Source of the DNA: Hepsetus odoe
Taxonomy: Eukaryota; Chordata; Actinopteri; Characiformes; Hepsetidae
DNA: 64,000 bases
Reading direction: 5' to 3'
Assembly (NCBI GenBank): GCA_017165825.1
Contig: CM029387.1
Coordinates: 11,675,244-11,739,243 of the forward strand
This document shows positions 1 to 14,000 of this stretch, piece by piece. Under the pieces are notes generated by a model that was given only the letters and a program-made list of their open reading frames with translations, did no database searches and had not been told where the DNA came from. The stretch's first letter is position 1, and the number at the start of each line of letters is the position of its first letter. The position numbers were made by a program, and so were the translations under genes.

Positions 1-127
1 CCCCATCACTGTTCCAAAGGCGCTTTAAATAACTGCCCCCTACTGTACGGTGTGTAGAGGATAAATAGAGAAGTTGAATTTCATTGTGTCTCACTGTGTG
101 CTGTGCCGTGATGCACAATGACAAAAA
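1..127 (+). repeat. tRNA-headed SINE family S1, 3' part
   Basis: This is the 3' portion of the repeat seen full length at 45718-46005: the 'cccatcactg..ggcgcttt..' block followed by 'gctgtgccgtga' and 'aatgacaa'. The 5' head lies outside the window. Confidence 0.75.
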
Positions 128-526
128 ATAGTCCCTTTTACTTTTTATTGTAAAGAAATTTGGCAAGATTACATTACAATGTGAGTATTGAGAACCAGGT
201 GTCATGTAAAATGCAAATATAGCCACCTTAATTACTATTCAAATGACCAGTGACCAATGTGTTTTTCATATATTTAATGCAACGTTGACAGGGACAGAAC
301 AGTGGTCAATTTTCTTTTGTTAATATCACTGGACACTAAACAAATTACTAAGCCATCCATTACAACTGACAAACATTTGTCAGTACATTTGTTAGGGTGA
401 AATCATTTCAGAATATACAAATGTGGCCTTTTCAACAAATGAGGGTTGTGGAACTTCATTTTATTTAGTTTATTTTTTTATGTCTGAAAGGCTTATGTAT
501 ACTAATGCAAAATTATGAATTGTACC
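128..526. other. AT-rich stretch with no recognised feature
   Basis: No coding potential or repeat family was recognised between the SINE tail and the target-site duplication of the RTE element. Confidence 0.5.
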
Positions 527-1297
527 CTTGAGTAATGTGTTAACCCAGCCACTAGGGATGCACAAGCCAGTGTATTTCTTCGTGCCGGTCCAAAGCCCGG
601 ATAAATGGGGAGGGTTACATCAGGAAGGGCATCCGGTGTAAAACTTTGCTAAATAAATATGCGGACAACAAAACAGAATTCCATACAGGATTGGTCGAGG
701 CCCGGGTTAACAACGACCACCACCAGTGCTGTTAGCCTATAGGGTGCTGATGGAAATTGGACTACTGTTGGACAAAGGAGAAGAAGAAAGGGAGGAGGAA
801 AGCATGTCCAGAGGGAGGAGGAGAGAAAAGAGGGGAGGAGAGTGGAAGTGAGGGTAGGAACTTTGAATGTTGGCAGCATGACTGGTAAAGGTAGAGAGTT
901 AGCTGATATGATGGAGAGAAAGAAGGTTGACATTTTGTGTGTGCAAGAGACTAGATGGAAGGGTTGTAAGGAGGGAGGGTTTCAATTGATTTACCATGGA
1001 GTGGATGGAAGGAGATATGGGGTAGCTGTTATCCTGAAGGAAGAATATATGTATGAAGAGTGTTTTGGAGGTGAAGAGGGTGTCAGGGAGGGTGATGAGT
1101 TTGATGCTGGAAGTTGAAGGTGTGATAATGAATGTTGTTATTACTTATGCTCCGCAGGTTGGTTGTGAGATGGAAGAGAAAGAAAAATTCTGGAGTGAAT
1201 TGAATTGTATTCTGGAGTTTGGTGAATTGTATGAGAGGTTGGACAGTAAAAAAGAGAAAAGGACCTATACCAATTGGCTTGTGAAGTGAAAAATTGA

Positions 1298-1512
1298 AAG
1301 TGACAACCCTTGTCATTGCGAGGTCACAGCACAGCACACAGTGAACCACAATTAAATTGGACCTCTGCTTTTAACCCATGCAGCAGTGGGCAGCTATTGA
1401 AAGCACCCGGGGAGCAGTGACAGGGACGGTACCTTGCTCAGGGGTACCTCAGGGCAACCTACTGGTGGGGAATCTAACCCACAATCTTCAGATGCAGGGC
1501 CACCGCTGCCCA
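1298..1512 (-). repeat. SINE family S1
   Basis: Reverse-oriented copy. It reads 'cattgcgaggtcacagcacagcac' from the tail side and ends with 'ccaccgctgccc', the complement of the tRNA-like head. It splits the RTE endonuclease region. Confidence 0.75.
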
Positions 1513-1989
1513 GAGGTGACAGAGAGACAGAGCTGGGAAAGATGTGCAGCAGGTCAGGGCTATTAAAGATAGAAATGGACACATACTCACAGGTGAAAAG
1601 AGTGTGTTGAGTGGATGGAAGGAGTAATTTGAGGGGCTGATGAATGAAGAAAATGAGAGAGAGAAGATTGGATGATGTGAGGATAGTGAACCAGGAAGCA
1701 CAGCAAATAAGAAAGATGGAAGTAAAGGCAGCAATGAAGAGGATGAAGAATGGAAAGGCTGTTGGACTGGATGACATACCAGTGGAAGCATGGAGGTGTT
1801 TAGGGGAGATGGCAGTTGATTGTTTAACACAATCTTGGAAAGTGAGAGGATGCCTGAGGAGTGGTGACCAAGTGTACTGGTACCGATTTTCAAGAATAAG
1901 GGTGATGCACAGAGCTGTAGTAACAACAGAGGGATAAAGTTGATCAGCCGCAGCATGACGTTATGGGAAAGAGTATAGTGAACAGCAGT

Positions 1990-4900
1990 ATCAAGTCAAG
2001 TCAAGTCAAGTCAAGTAGGATTTTATTGTCATTTCAGCCACATATACAGTACATAGTGAAATGAAATAATGTTCCTCCAGGACCCTGGTGCTACACACAA
2101 GACAACAACAGACAAGACATAGGACACAAGGCAACATAAGACATAACAGAAGACACAACATAATACACAAGACGGGGCAGCAAGTGCAGGACAACAGACA
2201 ACAACAGACAGCACAACAGACAGTACTTTCATCCGGAACAGTAGGTTGTTGGGCAGTGTAACGGTGTAACATAGCAGCATTAGTAAAGTGCAGAGTGCAA
2301 GAAGAAAATAAATAGATAATAGCTAGCTATGGATGAATAATAGCTGTGGAGACATTAACGGTTTAGAAGTCTGATGGCCAGGGGGAAAAAGCTATTCCCC
2401 ATCTTGGAAGTGGAGGCACATATGCTGCAGAACCTTTTTCCAGATGGCAGGAGGGAGAAGGGAGTGTGGGACGGGTGAGAGGGACCATCCACAATGCTGG
2501 TTGCTTTGTGGATGCAGCAAGTGGTGAAAATGTCCTGCACAGAAGGCAGAGATACCCCGATGATCTTCTCAGCTGTTCTCACTACTCGTTGTAGGGACTT
2601 GCGGTCTAAGACGTTGCAGTTTCCGTACCAGGCAGTAATGCAGCTGCTCAGGATGTTCTTGATGGTTCCTCTGTAGAGGATGGTGACAATGGGTGGGAGA
2701 TGTGCTTTCCTCAGTCTACGTAGGAAGTAGAGACGCTGCTGGGCTTTCTTAGTGATGGAGTTGGTGTTGAGGGTCCACGTGAGGTTGTCGATTATGTGAA
2801 CACCAAGAAACTTAGTGCTCTGGACCATCTCCACAGGTGAGGTGTTGATAATAATTGGGGCGTGGTCCCGACGTGGTCTCCTGAAGTCAACAACCATCTC
2901 TTGTCTTATCGACATTCAGAGACAGATTGTTGGTCAGCTGTTCTATCTCCTCTCTGTAGGCTGCCTCGTCTCCACCGCTGATCAGACCCACCACGGTTGT
3001 ATCATCAGCAAATCTGATGATGTGGTTCGAGCTGTGCTTGGCTGCACAGTCATGGGTCATCTATGTGATCAGCAGTGGACTGAGCACACAGACCTGAGGG
3101 GCCCCTGTGATCAGCGTGATGGTGCTGGAGGTGCTGCTACTGATCCTGACTGACTGGGGTCTCCCAGTCAGGAAGTCCAGGATCCAGTTACAGAGGGAGG
3201 TATTCAGGCCCAGCAGCCTCAGCTTCTCACTCAGATGCTGAGGGATGATGGTGTTGAATGCTGAACTGTAATTGATGAACAGCATTCTGACGTAACTGTC
3301 TTTTCTGTCCAGATGAGAAAGGGCCAGATGGAGGGTGGTGGAGACTGCATTGTCCGTTGAGCGGTTGGGACGGTACGCAAACTGCAGGGAGTCCAGTGAG
3401 GAAGGGATCTGAGACTTGATGTGCCTCATGACCAGCCTCTCGAAGCACTTCATGATGATAGGTGTGAGTGCGACGGGACGATAGTCATTGAGGCAGGAGA
3501 CAGATGATTTCTTTGGCACAGGAATGATGCTGGTGGTCTTAAAGCACCTGGGAACAACAGTGGTGCTCAGAGAGATGTTGAAGATGTCAGTGAGAATATC
3601 TGCCAGCTGTTCTGCACATCCTCTGAGCACACAACCTTGAATGTTGGCTGGACCAGCAGCTTTCCATGGATTGACTCTCAGCAGAGATCTTCTCATCTCG
3701 GCCATGGTCAGACAGAGAATCTGATCGTTTGAAGGAGGGATGGTCTTCCTCATTATCGTGTTGTTCACAGCATCAAACCGTGCGTAGAAGTGGTTCAGTG
3801 CATCTGGGAGGGAGGAGTCACCATCACAAGCAGGTGGCGATGTCCTGTAGTTGGTGAGGGCCTGGATGCCCTGCCACATGCGCTGCATGTCACCGGTGTT
3901 TCTGAAGTGTCCATGGATTCTCTGTGCATGAGCTCGCTTTGCTGCCTTGATGGCCTGAGACAGGTTTGCCCTCGCAGTTCTTAGGGCAGCCTCGTCCGCT
4001 GACTTGAAGGCCTTGTCCTGGGTCCTCAGGAGTCTGCGCACCTCCGCAGTCATCCATGGCTTCTGGTTGGGTCATGTTATGATCAACTTGGAGTCAGTAA
4101 CATTCTCAATGCACTTGCTGATGTAGCCAGTCACTGAAGCTGTTTACTCCTCCAGGTTGATGGAGTCACCGTAGGTTGCAGCCTCCCTAAACATGTCCCA
4201 GTCGGTGCGTTCAAAGCAGTCCTGAAGAGCAGAGATGGCTCCTGTGGGCCAGGTCTTTACCTGCTTCAGGGTGGGCCTCACACGCCTGACGATGGGTCTG
4301 TACGCTGGGATCAGCAGAACAGAGATGTGGTCTGAGTGTCCGAGGTGGGGGCAGGGCTCCTCTGTACTCGCTGGCCATGTCTGTGTAAACACAGTCCGGC
4401 GTGTTTTCCCCCCTCATTGCAAAATCCACATGTTGGTGAAATTTAGGGAGAACTGACTTGAGATTTGCATGATTGAAATCTCCAGCGACAATAAACAGTC
4501 TGTCCAGGTGGGAGTTTTGGAGCTTGCTGATCGCTCCATAAAGTTCAGCCAGCGCGCTGTTAGCATTAGCGCTGTTAGCATTAGCGCTGGGTGGAATGTA
4601 GACCGCCATAATAAAAACTGCGGAGAACTGCCTGAGTGGATAAAAAGGTCTGCACCTGACTGTGAGGACTTCCAGCAGTGTCGAACAATGAGTCGATACT
4701 AGCACAGCACACAGCCCCCCTCCGTGACTCTTGCCGGACAGAGTGGTGTTTCTGTCCGAGCGAAACACGGAGAGTCCAGCAAGTTGGATGGCGGTGTCCG
4801 GAACGCTGTCGCTGAGCCATGTCTCTGTAAAAACAAAAACACAGCAGTCTCCGTACTCACGCTGGGTTGTCAGCTGGAGTCGTATGCAGTCCAGTTTATT

Positions 4901-5315
4901 ATCCAGGGAGCGGACATTGGCGAGGAGGACAGACGGGCTAGCCGGTCAGCTAGCGTTAGCCTTAAGCTGAGCCTGGACCCCAGCACGCTTGCCGTGTTTC
5001 TGTTACCTCTCACACCGCTTTCGATGTCCTCTCATTCGGCCAGGTACAACAGGCGATCTCGGGGACTGAAGGCCTGGTCTTCGCAGCACGCCAAACTCCC
5101 GTAGCGTTGTTCGGAGAGTCACTGGAAGACTGTATCCTGGCTGATTCCTGAGCTCCAGCAGTGTTTGGCAGTTATAATCAAGAGCATTCACAGTTGTAAT
5201 GCTCATGTGCAAGTCTTCTGATGAAAAGTAGTCAGATGAAAGACTTTTTTTACAGACTTTAACACCAAAGTTTGGACCCTGGAGCAGCCGCTGCGTGTTA
5301 CCGCACCGCCATCTT
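1990..5315 (-). mobile_element. CR1/L2/Rex1-type LINE, near full length, inside the RTE element
   Basis: On the minus strand it encodes a reverse transcriptase reading frame: DYRPVALTPIIMKCFERL, LQFAYRPNRSTDNAVS, then LSEKLRLLGLNTSLCNWILD (3061-4053), followed by a C-terminal part (2355-2915). Endonuclease-side fragments lie at 4211-4820. The 5' end at about 5315 starts with a GC-rich 'aagatggcggtgcgg' leader. The 3' end is a (CTTGA)n tail at about 1995-2015. Frameshifts separate the parts, so it is dead. The clade is tentative: the RT style fits CR1/L2/Rex1 more than RTE. Confidence 0.75.
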
Positions 5316-5877
5316 GCTTTTATGCCAAGAAAGAGCACTACAGATGCAATGTTTGCTCTGAAGGTATTGATGGAGAAGTACAGAGAAGGTCAGAAGGAGT
5401 TGTATTGTGCTTTTGTGGACTTGGAGAAAGCATATGACAGGGTGCCTAGAGAGGAGTTGTGGTTTTGCATGAGAAAGTCAGGTGTTGCAGAGAAGTATGT
5501 GAGAGTAGTTCAGTATATGTATGATGGCAGTGTGACAGTGGTGATATCTGCAGTGGGAGTGACAGATGCATTTAAGGTAGAAGTTGGATTATGTCAAGGA
5601 TCAGGGCTTAGCCCATTCTTGTTTGCAATAGTAATGGACAGATTGACAGCCGAGGTTAGACAGGATTCTCCATGGACGATGATGTTTGCTGACGATATTG
5701 TGATCTGCAGTATAGTGTAGGGCAGCTTGGGGAGAACCTGGAGAGATAGAGATATGCTCTAGAGAGGAGAGCAATGAAAGTGAGTAGGTCAAAGACAGAA
5801 TTCATGATTGTGAATGAAAGCGAGGAAATTGGAGTGGTTAGGATGCAGGGAGTCAAGGTAACAAGGGTGGAGGAAAG

Positions 5878-6136
5878 TGAAAGTGACAACCTTGTCATTG
5901 CGAGGTCAAAGCACAGCAGACAATGAACCACAACGAAATTGCATTTACAACTGCATTTAACCCAGAGGTCCAAACACCGTGCACACTCAAACACCAGCTA
6001 TTGAAAGCGCCCGGGGAGCAGTGACGGGGACAGCACCTTGCTCAAGGGTACCTCAGGGACCTATTGGGAAGGGGTTCGAACCCCTGATCCTCCGATCATG
6101 TGGCCAACACCCTAACCACTAGGCCACCGCTGCCCA
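5878..6136 (-). repeat. SINE family S1
   Basis: A good reverse-oriented copy. It contains box-B-like 'ggttcgaacccc' and ends at 'aggccaccgctgccc', the complement of the tRNA-like A-box head. Confidence 0.8.
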
Positions 6137-6300
6137 GGGGACCTCTGCTTTTAACCCATGCACACAAACACAGTGCACTGGGCAGCTATTGAAAGCGCCC
6201 GGGGAGCAGTGACGGGGACGGTACCTACTTACCAACCTACTTGTGAGGGAATCAAACCCACAATCTTCCGATGCAGGGCCAACTCCCTAACCACTGCCTA
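6137..6300 (-). repeat. SINE family S1, second tandem copy, partial
   Basis: It directly follows the previous copy in the same orientation. It starts inside the SINE body ('gacctctgcttttaaccc') and ends near 'aaccactgcc'. The pair suggests insertion of one copy at the end of the other. Confidence 0.65.
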
Positions 6301-6393
6301 GGAGTTTACATACTTGGGATCAGCAGTTCAGAGTAACAGCGACTGTGGAAGAGAGGTGAAGGAGAGAGTGCAGGCAGGTTGGAATGGGTGGAG

Positions 6394-6396
<3 letters not shown>

Positions 6397-6460
<64 letters not shown>
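6397..6460. repeat. (GATA)n microsatellite
   Basis: About sixteen near-perfect tetranucleotide units within the RTE 3' region. Confidence 0.95.
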
Positions 6461-7381
6461 TGATTTGTGACAGATGGGTACAAGCTAGACTAAAGGGAAG
6501 GTTTACAGGAAAGTAGTGAGACCAGCTATGTTGTATGGGCTGGAGATGGTGGCACTGAGGAAAAGACAGGAGGCAGTGCTGGAGGTGTCAGAGTTAAAGA
6601 TGCTGAGATTTTCGTTGGGTGTGACGAGGTTGGACAGGATTAGAAATGAGTATATCAGAAGGACAGCTCAGGTTAGACGTCTTGGAGACAAAGTTAGAGA
6701 AGCAAGGGGGGTTGGTTTGGACATGCCCAGAGGAGAGATGAAGATTATATTGGAAGGAGGATGTTGAAGATGGAGCTGCCAGGAAAGAGGAGAAGAGGAA
6801 GACCAAAGAGGAGGTTCATGGACGTGGTGAGAGAGGACATGCAGGTGGTTGGTTTGAAGCAGGGAGATGCAGAGGACCATAAGAAATGGAGACGGTTCAT
6901 CTGCTGCGGCGAACAATAAATGGGAGCAGCCGAAAGAAAAATAATAAGAAGAAGCTCTTGAGTAAAGTGTTACTCCAAGATCTTATAACCATTTAATGTA
7001 TTAACTTGCTGTGAGGTACACCCAGTTCCTAAAATCTGAGCTGGTAAGTTTTTCTACCATTTCACATTAAACATTTCAATGAATGACACTGTAACAATTT
7101 AATTATGAATAGTGTCAAAACATTCTTGCTCGAAAAAACTGATAGTTTTGTCTTCAAATTGTCAATTAATCTCAAATGTGCTCCAATAACCCTACAGTAT
7201 AAAGAAAATATATAAAATATAAACATTTTCTCAAATTGATCTCAGGTCAACAAACAGTAATAACATTAGCCACATTTGAAGAAATTTGGCAGTACTTTCA
7301 TGGAACTGAACCGACTGCTGCTCTTCTGTTGGCTCAAATCTGGCTCAGATATTCTTCAGTTTTGTCATGACCTGGTATAAT

Positions 7382-8033
7382 TCAGCCTGTGGTGTTTGCA
7401 GAGGCTATTTCAGGCAAGTATTTTTTAGGATCTCCAGGGAAGGGTAGAGATGGAGCCTGGTTGAAATGACCCATGAGAAAAATCAGAATGGTGCCTAGGA
7501 CAAATAGCATTGCCATGGCTATGAAACATAGCCTGTCAATCACCCTGGCAACAAGGAACCACTCCTCATTCTCCTGCAGAGAGAGAAAAGCAGGCTCATC
7601 CACAGTGCAAACATCCAAAAAGGCCGACACAATCCCTCTTAGACGTATCTTGATTAACAGGCCAGACAGTCGAATGGTTGTCTTCTTTTCCAAATTATAT
7701 ACAAAATTAGATACAATATAAAAACATTCATTTATTTTATGACTATATGACTATCATAGGACAATCATATTTGTTTTATAAAATGGCATCATTATTCTGA
7801 AGAGGCTGGTATCAGCTGATAAAAAGGACTCATTATCTGAAACTATCTGGGTTTTTCATTAAAATGTGTGAGTGTCTGTACTCACACTTTGAAAGTCATT
7901 CTGCTGTTTGGTGCTCTCAGCAATATGCTTGCAGGATGCTACACACTGCTGCACCTCTGGTGCAGCTATGGCCAGACTGTAGCTCAGACCCTGCACTGTG
8001 TCTCCTTCTAGACTGTTTTCTGGAAAAATAAAA

Positions 8034-8097
<64 letters not shown>

Positions 8098-11000
8098 AAA
8101 GATTTCTAAAGATCCTCTTAATGAGTGAATTGAGTTTGTATAATGCATGTGTGACACACCGCTTGTATGATTGATTGGAATGGGAAACATCTTACTACAG
8201 CCCTGAATTCTATCAAATTGTCAGAGCAATGTTCCAACATTTAGTGTAAAAAGACAAGGCATTTAGTGTAACTAAAGAAAAATCAGACACAAGGGCTTAG
8301 TTTAGTTCACAGTTCACAGTTCACAGTTAAACCTCAATTAACCATAGTTCTACTTAGTTTACAGTTGGATCATGAACAAACTGTTTCTACATATATTCAT
8401 GTGAAAAAATGTGGATACTCCATTAAATATTCAGTTCTTTATAAAGAAGTGTTAACATGTCAATGTCTAATCTTGTTTTTATTTATCTCTGGAAAAGAAA
8501 GTGATTTAATTGCAGATAAACAACAAAAATGAACCTTGATTTATTAATTAAACTAAAGATATCAACAAAAATGTGTATTCTAACTTAGGAAAAAGTTAGG
8601 ACACCCTACCCTCTAAAAGCTAGTGTTACCCCCTTTGGCTGAAATAACCACATTGAGACGCTTCTTGTAGGAAAGTTTTCTCCACTCCTCAATGTAGAAT
8701 TTTTGAAGTTGTGAGATTTTTAAGGAGTTTCTTGCATGTACAGCCTATTTCATGTCACCCCACAGCATCTCAATGGAATTAAGATCTGGGCTTTAACTCC
8801 AGGATATCTCCAGGACTCTCCATTTCTTAGTTTTCAGCCAGTCCTTGGTGGATTTACTGGTATGTTTTGGGTCATTGTCATGTTGCAGGGTCCAGTTCTG
8901 CTTCAGCTTTAATGTTCTTACAGATGGTCTAACATGTTCCTCAGGCACTCTCTGATACACAGTAGAATTCATGGTGGATTCTGTGATGGTAAGCTGGCCA
9001 GGTTCTGCTGCAGCAAATCATTCCCAAACCATGACACTTTCACGTTCATGCATGGATTTGGTTTACGCCAGACATGTCCTCTATTCTGGTATTCAAATAA
9101 TTAAATATTAGACTCATCTGTCGAAAAAAACATTATTCTAGAAGTCCTGGCCTTTGTCTAAGTTCTCTCTGGCAAACTTCAGTCTGGCCTTGATGTAGTT
9201 AAAGTGGTGCAGTCATTTTCTGACTGTAGAGGCCTGCACTTTTACATCAACAGTAGCAAGAGCCTGCTATAGGTCCTGTGATGACATTTTAGGGTTTTTG
9301 GAGACTTTTTTAACTTTTTTAAAATGCTGAGTAATGATGTTCTAATTATGTGCATCGGATGTGCTACACCTGTGTGTGATGCCATTTTAACTGGGAATAA
9401 AAGTGGGGGTGTCCTAATTTATTCCTCATCAGAAATTGCATTTTTGTAGTAATACATTTTACAGAAGATTTTGAAAGGTTCTACAGTTTTAATTGTTTTG
9501 TTATATTACTTGATTCTCCCAGTATTGTTAAAATTGAGATTAAATATCCATATGTCCAAGAATGTTCAAAAACACACAGGCTTTCATAAGGTGTCCTAAT
9601 TTTTTCACATGACTGTATTTTACCATAAAGCTCATGGTCGTCTTTGTAAATTCTGACCGTGACATATATAGGTTGACCATGAAAAGTCAAGAGTAAGAAG
9701 TAAAGCTGCAATTTAAAAGGCTGTCAGTTTCATTTCCATCAACATTTGCAAAATAAAACTTTACCCAGTCAGTCAAGCAGATTACGAGGAGCAGTCTGTA
9801 ATAGTACAATGTAAATGTGTAAAAAATGAAAATCTGCAACTGTAAATAGATTCACACATTGTGTTTTGTTTGAACACTTTTTGAGCATGTTTGCACTCAC
9901 AACAAGGATGAATCCAAATCTGACTGCCTGAACTTCAAGTAAAAGTTTTTAAGACTCTGCTTCATTTGTTAAATTATGTAAAACTCTATAAGGAGTCCTG
10001 TCTATGCTAAGGGGGACAAGCTCTAGTTAAAGGTCTGTACAGGTGGTGAACTAAATCATGAGTACGACTCTTACACTCAGCTGTGGAACAACCTGAACTA
10101 GACCAGCACTAACCACTCTCCAACTGTTAACCCCAATGTACCTATGTTCCTTTCACTGCTGAACAAATTCTGGGAGGAGATAAAACAGCCCCTGTGACTT
10201 CTCCAACCCAACATCCCCCTCCTGTGGTTTCACCAAAGGTTCCACTCCTTAAACTGTAGACCTAGTACTCAGCTACTGTTTACAAAAGAAAAATGAAAGC
10301 TAGTGAAAGTAGGTCCATCACATGAAAAAAAGCACTTAGGTTAAGTGTGCAGGGTTTAGACTGAACTAAGCTTATGGTTTGCAGGTTAAACACAAAAATC
10401 TGGCTTTGTGAGAAAGGCCTCAAGCAAGATAATAAATATGGTACATGGTCAAATAACACACCCCTAAACAAAATGTTTTATTAAACCTACATATAGAAGG
10501 TTCTGAATTCTGAAGGAGGGCAGATCTGTAGATTTGCTGGGGCTAGCTTAAGTCTGAATGTGTTTGAGTGTATGTGTATAACTCACGGATCTTTTCCAGA
10601 GCACTCCTCATCAGCCCATCTCTCTCCTTTAAGCTGCTGAACATGAGCTCAGAGCGAGCAGTTTTCAGCATGTATTCATCTGCCTTCATGATTAATCCCA
10701 GTGAGCTGCGTCTCCTCATAGGGTAAGTAGATCTATTCAGTGTGCCATTTACTGTCACTTTTGGAGTCCAGCGTTGCATCCTCATCCTCAGCAGCCGAGG
10801 AAGAATGTTTAGCAGTACCTGAAGAAATATATCAGATAATATTAAAATGTTTTTGTCGTGTGAGAACAATCTCTGTAATTCCTTCAATTTTTATTTCTCT
10901 ACATCAAGGAAATTATGCAGTAAATCTGACCCGCTTGTATGTCTGAATGATAATATTAAAAATATTAAAGGAACAATTAAAAATTAAACTTCAATTCCAT

Positions 11001-14000
11001 TGTAATATGTAATATTATATTATGCTGTAAACAACTTTTTTGCCGTGTTGTTTCAGTAAAATGTCATAAAAACAGATTTGCTAAGATTTGCTTATTGTCA
11101 GTTGATTTCGATAAGAAGACAAATACTCCTGGAATTTCAGTTCTTAATATAAAGTAATTCAAATGTGCAACCATAGAATTAGGAGTGGAGAGAATTTCAG
11201 ATACTTTAAAGCTGAAGGAAATGCATTATAGTTGTGATCATTGGTACTGGTGATATAATGGAGGTGGGGAAGATGGAGAGAAGACTGAATGAAGTCCTAC
11301 CAAGTGAGTCATATACTGGCAAATTAGCCAGGGTATGTAATTGTAGATGCTCATTACCTTCCTGACCTTATCCGTCATGGGATGCGTATTGGGAGTTCTC
11401 AAAGAGACGTTTAAAACCACCACACAGTTCATCACTGTGATCGTAGTTACAGACATCACAAACATCAGATACCTGATCAAACCAAGCACAAGAAAATATT
11501 CATTAATCATCATATACTACAGTTATTTAAGAAATTGACTCTGATCTATGTAGTGTAGAGATTCTTCTCCTGGAAATATACTTTGGTTCAGAGTTTAGAT
11601 AAAGAAACTAATTAGTTTTAGAATGTGTGTCAAATTGGAACTAGGTGGTTGGAACTAGATTTTGCAGGATCTTCAGATGACCTATGGCATACAAATTAAG
11701 TACAAAGCCAATAAAATACAGCTGTTTAATTTGCTTACTTCCCAATGAGCGGCACAGCCTGAGAGGTTTCTGGGACTTTCTTGGCGATGAGGAAAAGGAA
11801 GACAGTCTGGGCCAATAGGATGGCAATGGACATGGTACACTTTTGACCACCAGCTAATAAATATAAACACACATTCACTAATTAGATTTCAATCCATAAA
11901 TACAGCTTATAAATAATAATAACAACAACAAAAATAACATAACAAAGAACATTTTCTAAAGTTTTGATTTACAAGATGGGCTGACTGAAATTAAAACTTA
12001 CCTTTTAATCTTATTAGTTATTGTCTCTGGTTATATTAAGTATGATTATTACATATCAATTACATAACAATTTGTTTTTTTTCTCTTTTTTTAACTCTTC
12101 TTATGTCATTGTTCTGATTTTATCACTGTGTACTAGTTAGTAAGGAAAAAGAGTGTTATATTCATTAGAGTATAAGAATATAATCCAGAACATTATCCAG
12201 CTTCTTCTCCCTCCCTCTTCTCCCACCCCTACAAGTCACTAACTGAAATGCTCAGCAAGCTCAGAGATCCACTGTTTCATGGTACTGAGTGAGAATGTTT
12301 TATGTGTGACTTTTGAAATTTTGTTGATTTTTATTTTAAGGAACCTAATAAACGAATAGATTATAGATTATGTCCTTATAGTTCTGCTACCTGGTGCAAT
12401 TAACGCAGTCCATGCAATCTGACCTTTAGCAGGAAGGAAGTAGACAAGTAGTCCGAGTGAGGAGAAGAGGACACAGGGCACAATGAAGTTGATGATGTAG
12501 AAGAGAGGCTTCCGCTGGATGATGAGGAAGAAGACAATCTCTTGATAGTCCATTTCATCTCGGCTGTACTGCTCATTTATAACCTTCTTAGCTGGCCGGT
12601 GCTTAATTATCCATTCACCATTCTCTAGTCAGTCAAAGCACACAAAGTAGAGCAACTGAAGAGTTAACTTTATAACACACATAATAAAACAATCAATCAA
12701 ATAAGCTATGAAAAAAAGTTATTTGTTGCTTATCAACTTGACTTTAAGATATGAAAGCAGTTAAATAGAAAAAATTGGTTTACAAAAAATCTATACAAAA
12801 AAATACATTTATAGCATTAAACATCATCACAAATATTCTCACCATGCCGAAACAATACTATTAATGCCATTGATTTCAGAAAAAAAATGATAAAAGAGCA
12901 AGCATCTAAAACTTTAGCAGATTTTTTGTTTTATTTTTTTGTATAGATTGGTCAGTTGGATGGACATGGAGATGACTTTGGATGAAAAAAGGGGGAGGGA
13001 CACTTTTTTTATTATGATGAGATCATTCAGAATCATGCAAGCTTATTTAATCTTCAGCTTACACCATGTATTTTAGTAGGGCTTAGGTGAGAAATTGTTT
13101 GAAAGTGTAAGATCACTTTTACCATCCTAGTTCTAGTCAAAGCTGTACCTCACAGACTTCTTTCATTGCAACAATGCCTTAAAAACAGTCTGTCTTTGAT
13201 TCAGTAATGATATATTAGTTACATTTTTTAAACACATTTTTTGACACTAGCGATACTGATTTAAAGATTAGCTACCAAATAGCTACTAAATCAATGGGCT
13301 AAAGCCTTAGCATATGTAAAGAAAACTCAAACCGTGTTGCAGATCCAACAGCCCAGATTCTGAATGGAATAGTATTTGTAGAGAATGGTACAGAGTGGTA
13401 TGATTGATATACCAGTGAAAGCCTCAGGGTCAATCTCAATCCATTCCACTATGATGTTTTTCTCATCCGTCAGCTTCAGCTCTATCTCATTAGCACTGTA
13501 TGTCTGAGACCTGCAACCCATTCAACATATAATCTGAAGCATGTCTGAACAATCAAACACAAATATCAGTCAGGTGAATATATCCAGCCTCAATTGGTTT
13601 AGGAGTATAAATATATACACATATACACATAAGATGTGTGTGAGAGTTGTTGGTGAATTTTATCTACACATTATTTTGCGTTTGGTGGAGAATGTTGGTT
13701 TATGTTCCATAATGTTAGTAATTGCTGGTGAATGTCAGTGCTGAAGAATGCTGGTGACTGACAGAGAATGTTGATCATTTTTGGAGAATGTTGCTGTTAT
13801 AGGTATGCGGTTCAGTCATTTACTGTCTTCATTGTTCAGCTGTGTGTAAATGAGCTCCACCTGAAAATCATGCTGCAGTTCTGCCAGTCAAAAGGAAAGT
13901 AGTTGACTTTGATGGCACAGGCACTGCGATAAATAGCAGGGGGAAGCCAATAGACCATACCATCTGGGTCTATCAGAGCATTGGTATAGAGGGTGATCTC

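Larger units (their letters stand above)
543..6956 (+). mobile_element. RTE-clade LINE, interrupted by other insertions
   Basis: The element begins 'cccagccactagggatg', encodes the start of an AP endonuclease (VRVGTLNVGSMTGKGREL, then ILCVQETRWKG at 842-960), an RT segment with MMFADDIVI (5316-5720) and an RTE-type 3' end with an AAG-rich tail (6900-6956). It is flanked by a 16-bp direct repeat, CTTGAGTAAtGTGTTA at 527-542 and 6957-6972, with one mismatch. That proves a single insertion. Inside it, a minus-strand LINE (about 1990-5315) and three SINE copies (1298-1512, 5878-6136, 6137-6300) landed later. Stops and shifts make it inactive. The retained RTE sequence sums to about 2.4 kb, so parts are deleted. 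It lies 0.4 kb beyond the chrng stop codon. Confidence 0.85.

Noticed and set aside
2355..4053. Reverse transcriptase as a host gene
   Set aside because: Part of a LINE with a (CTTGA)n tail, and repeated at 44278.
7917..8190. Small ORFs with Tyr-Ile repeats
   Set aside because: Translation of an (AT)n microsatellite.
12368..12424. Apparent loss of the chrng M2 pore segment after FLPAK
   Set aside because: The reading past AAAG is intron. A GTCAGA donor sits there and M2 is intact on the next exon (11739-11853).
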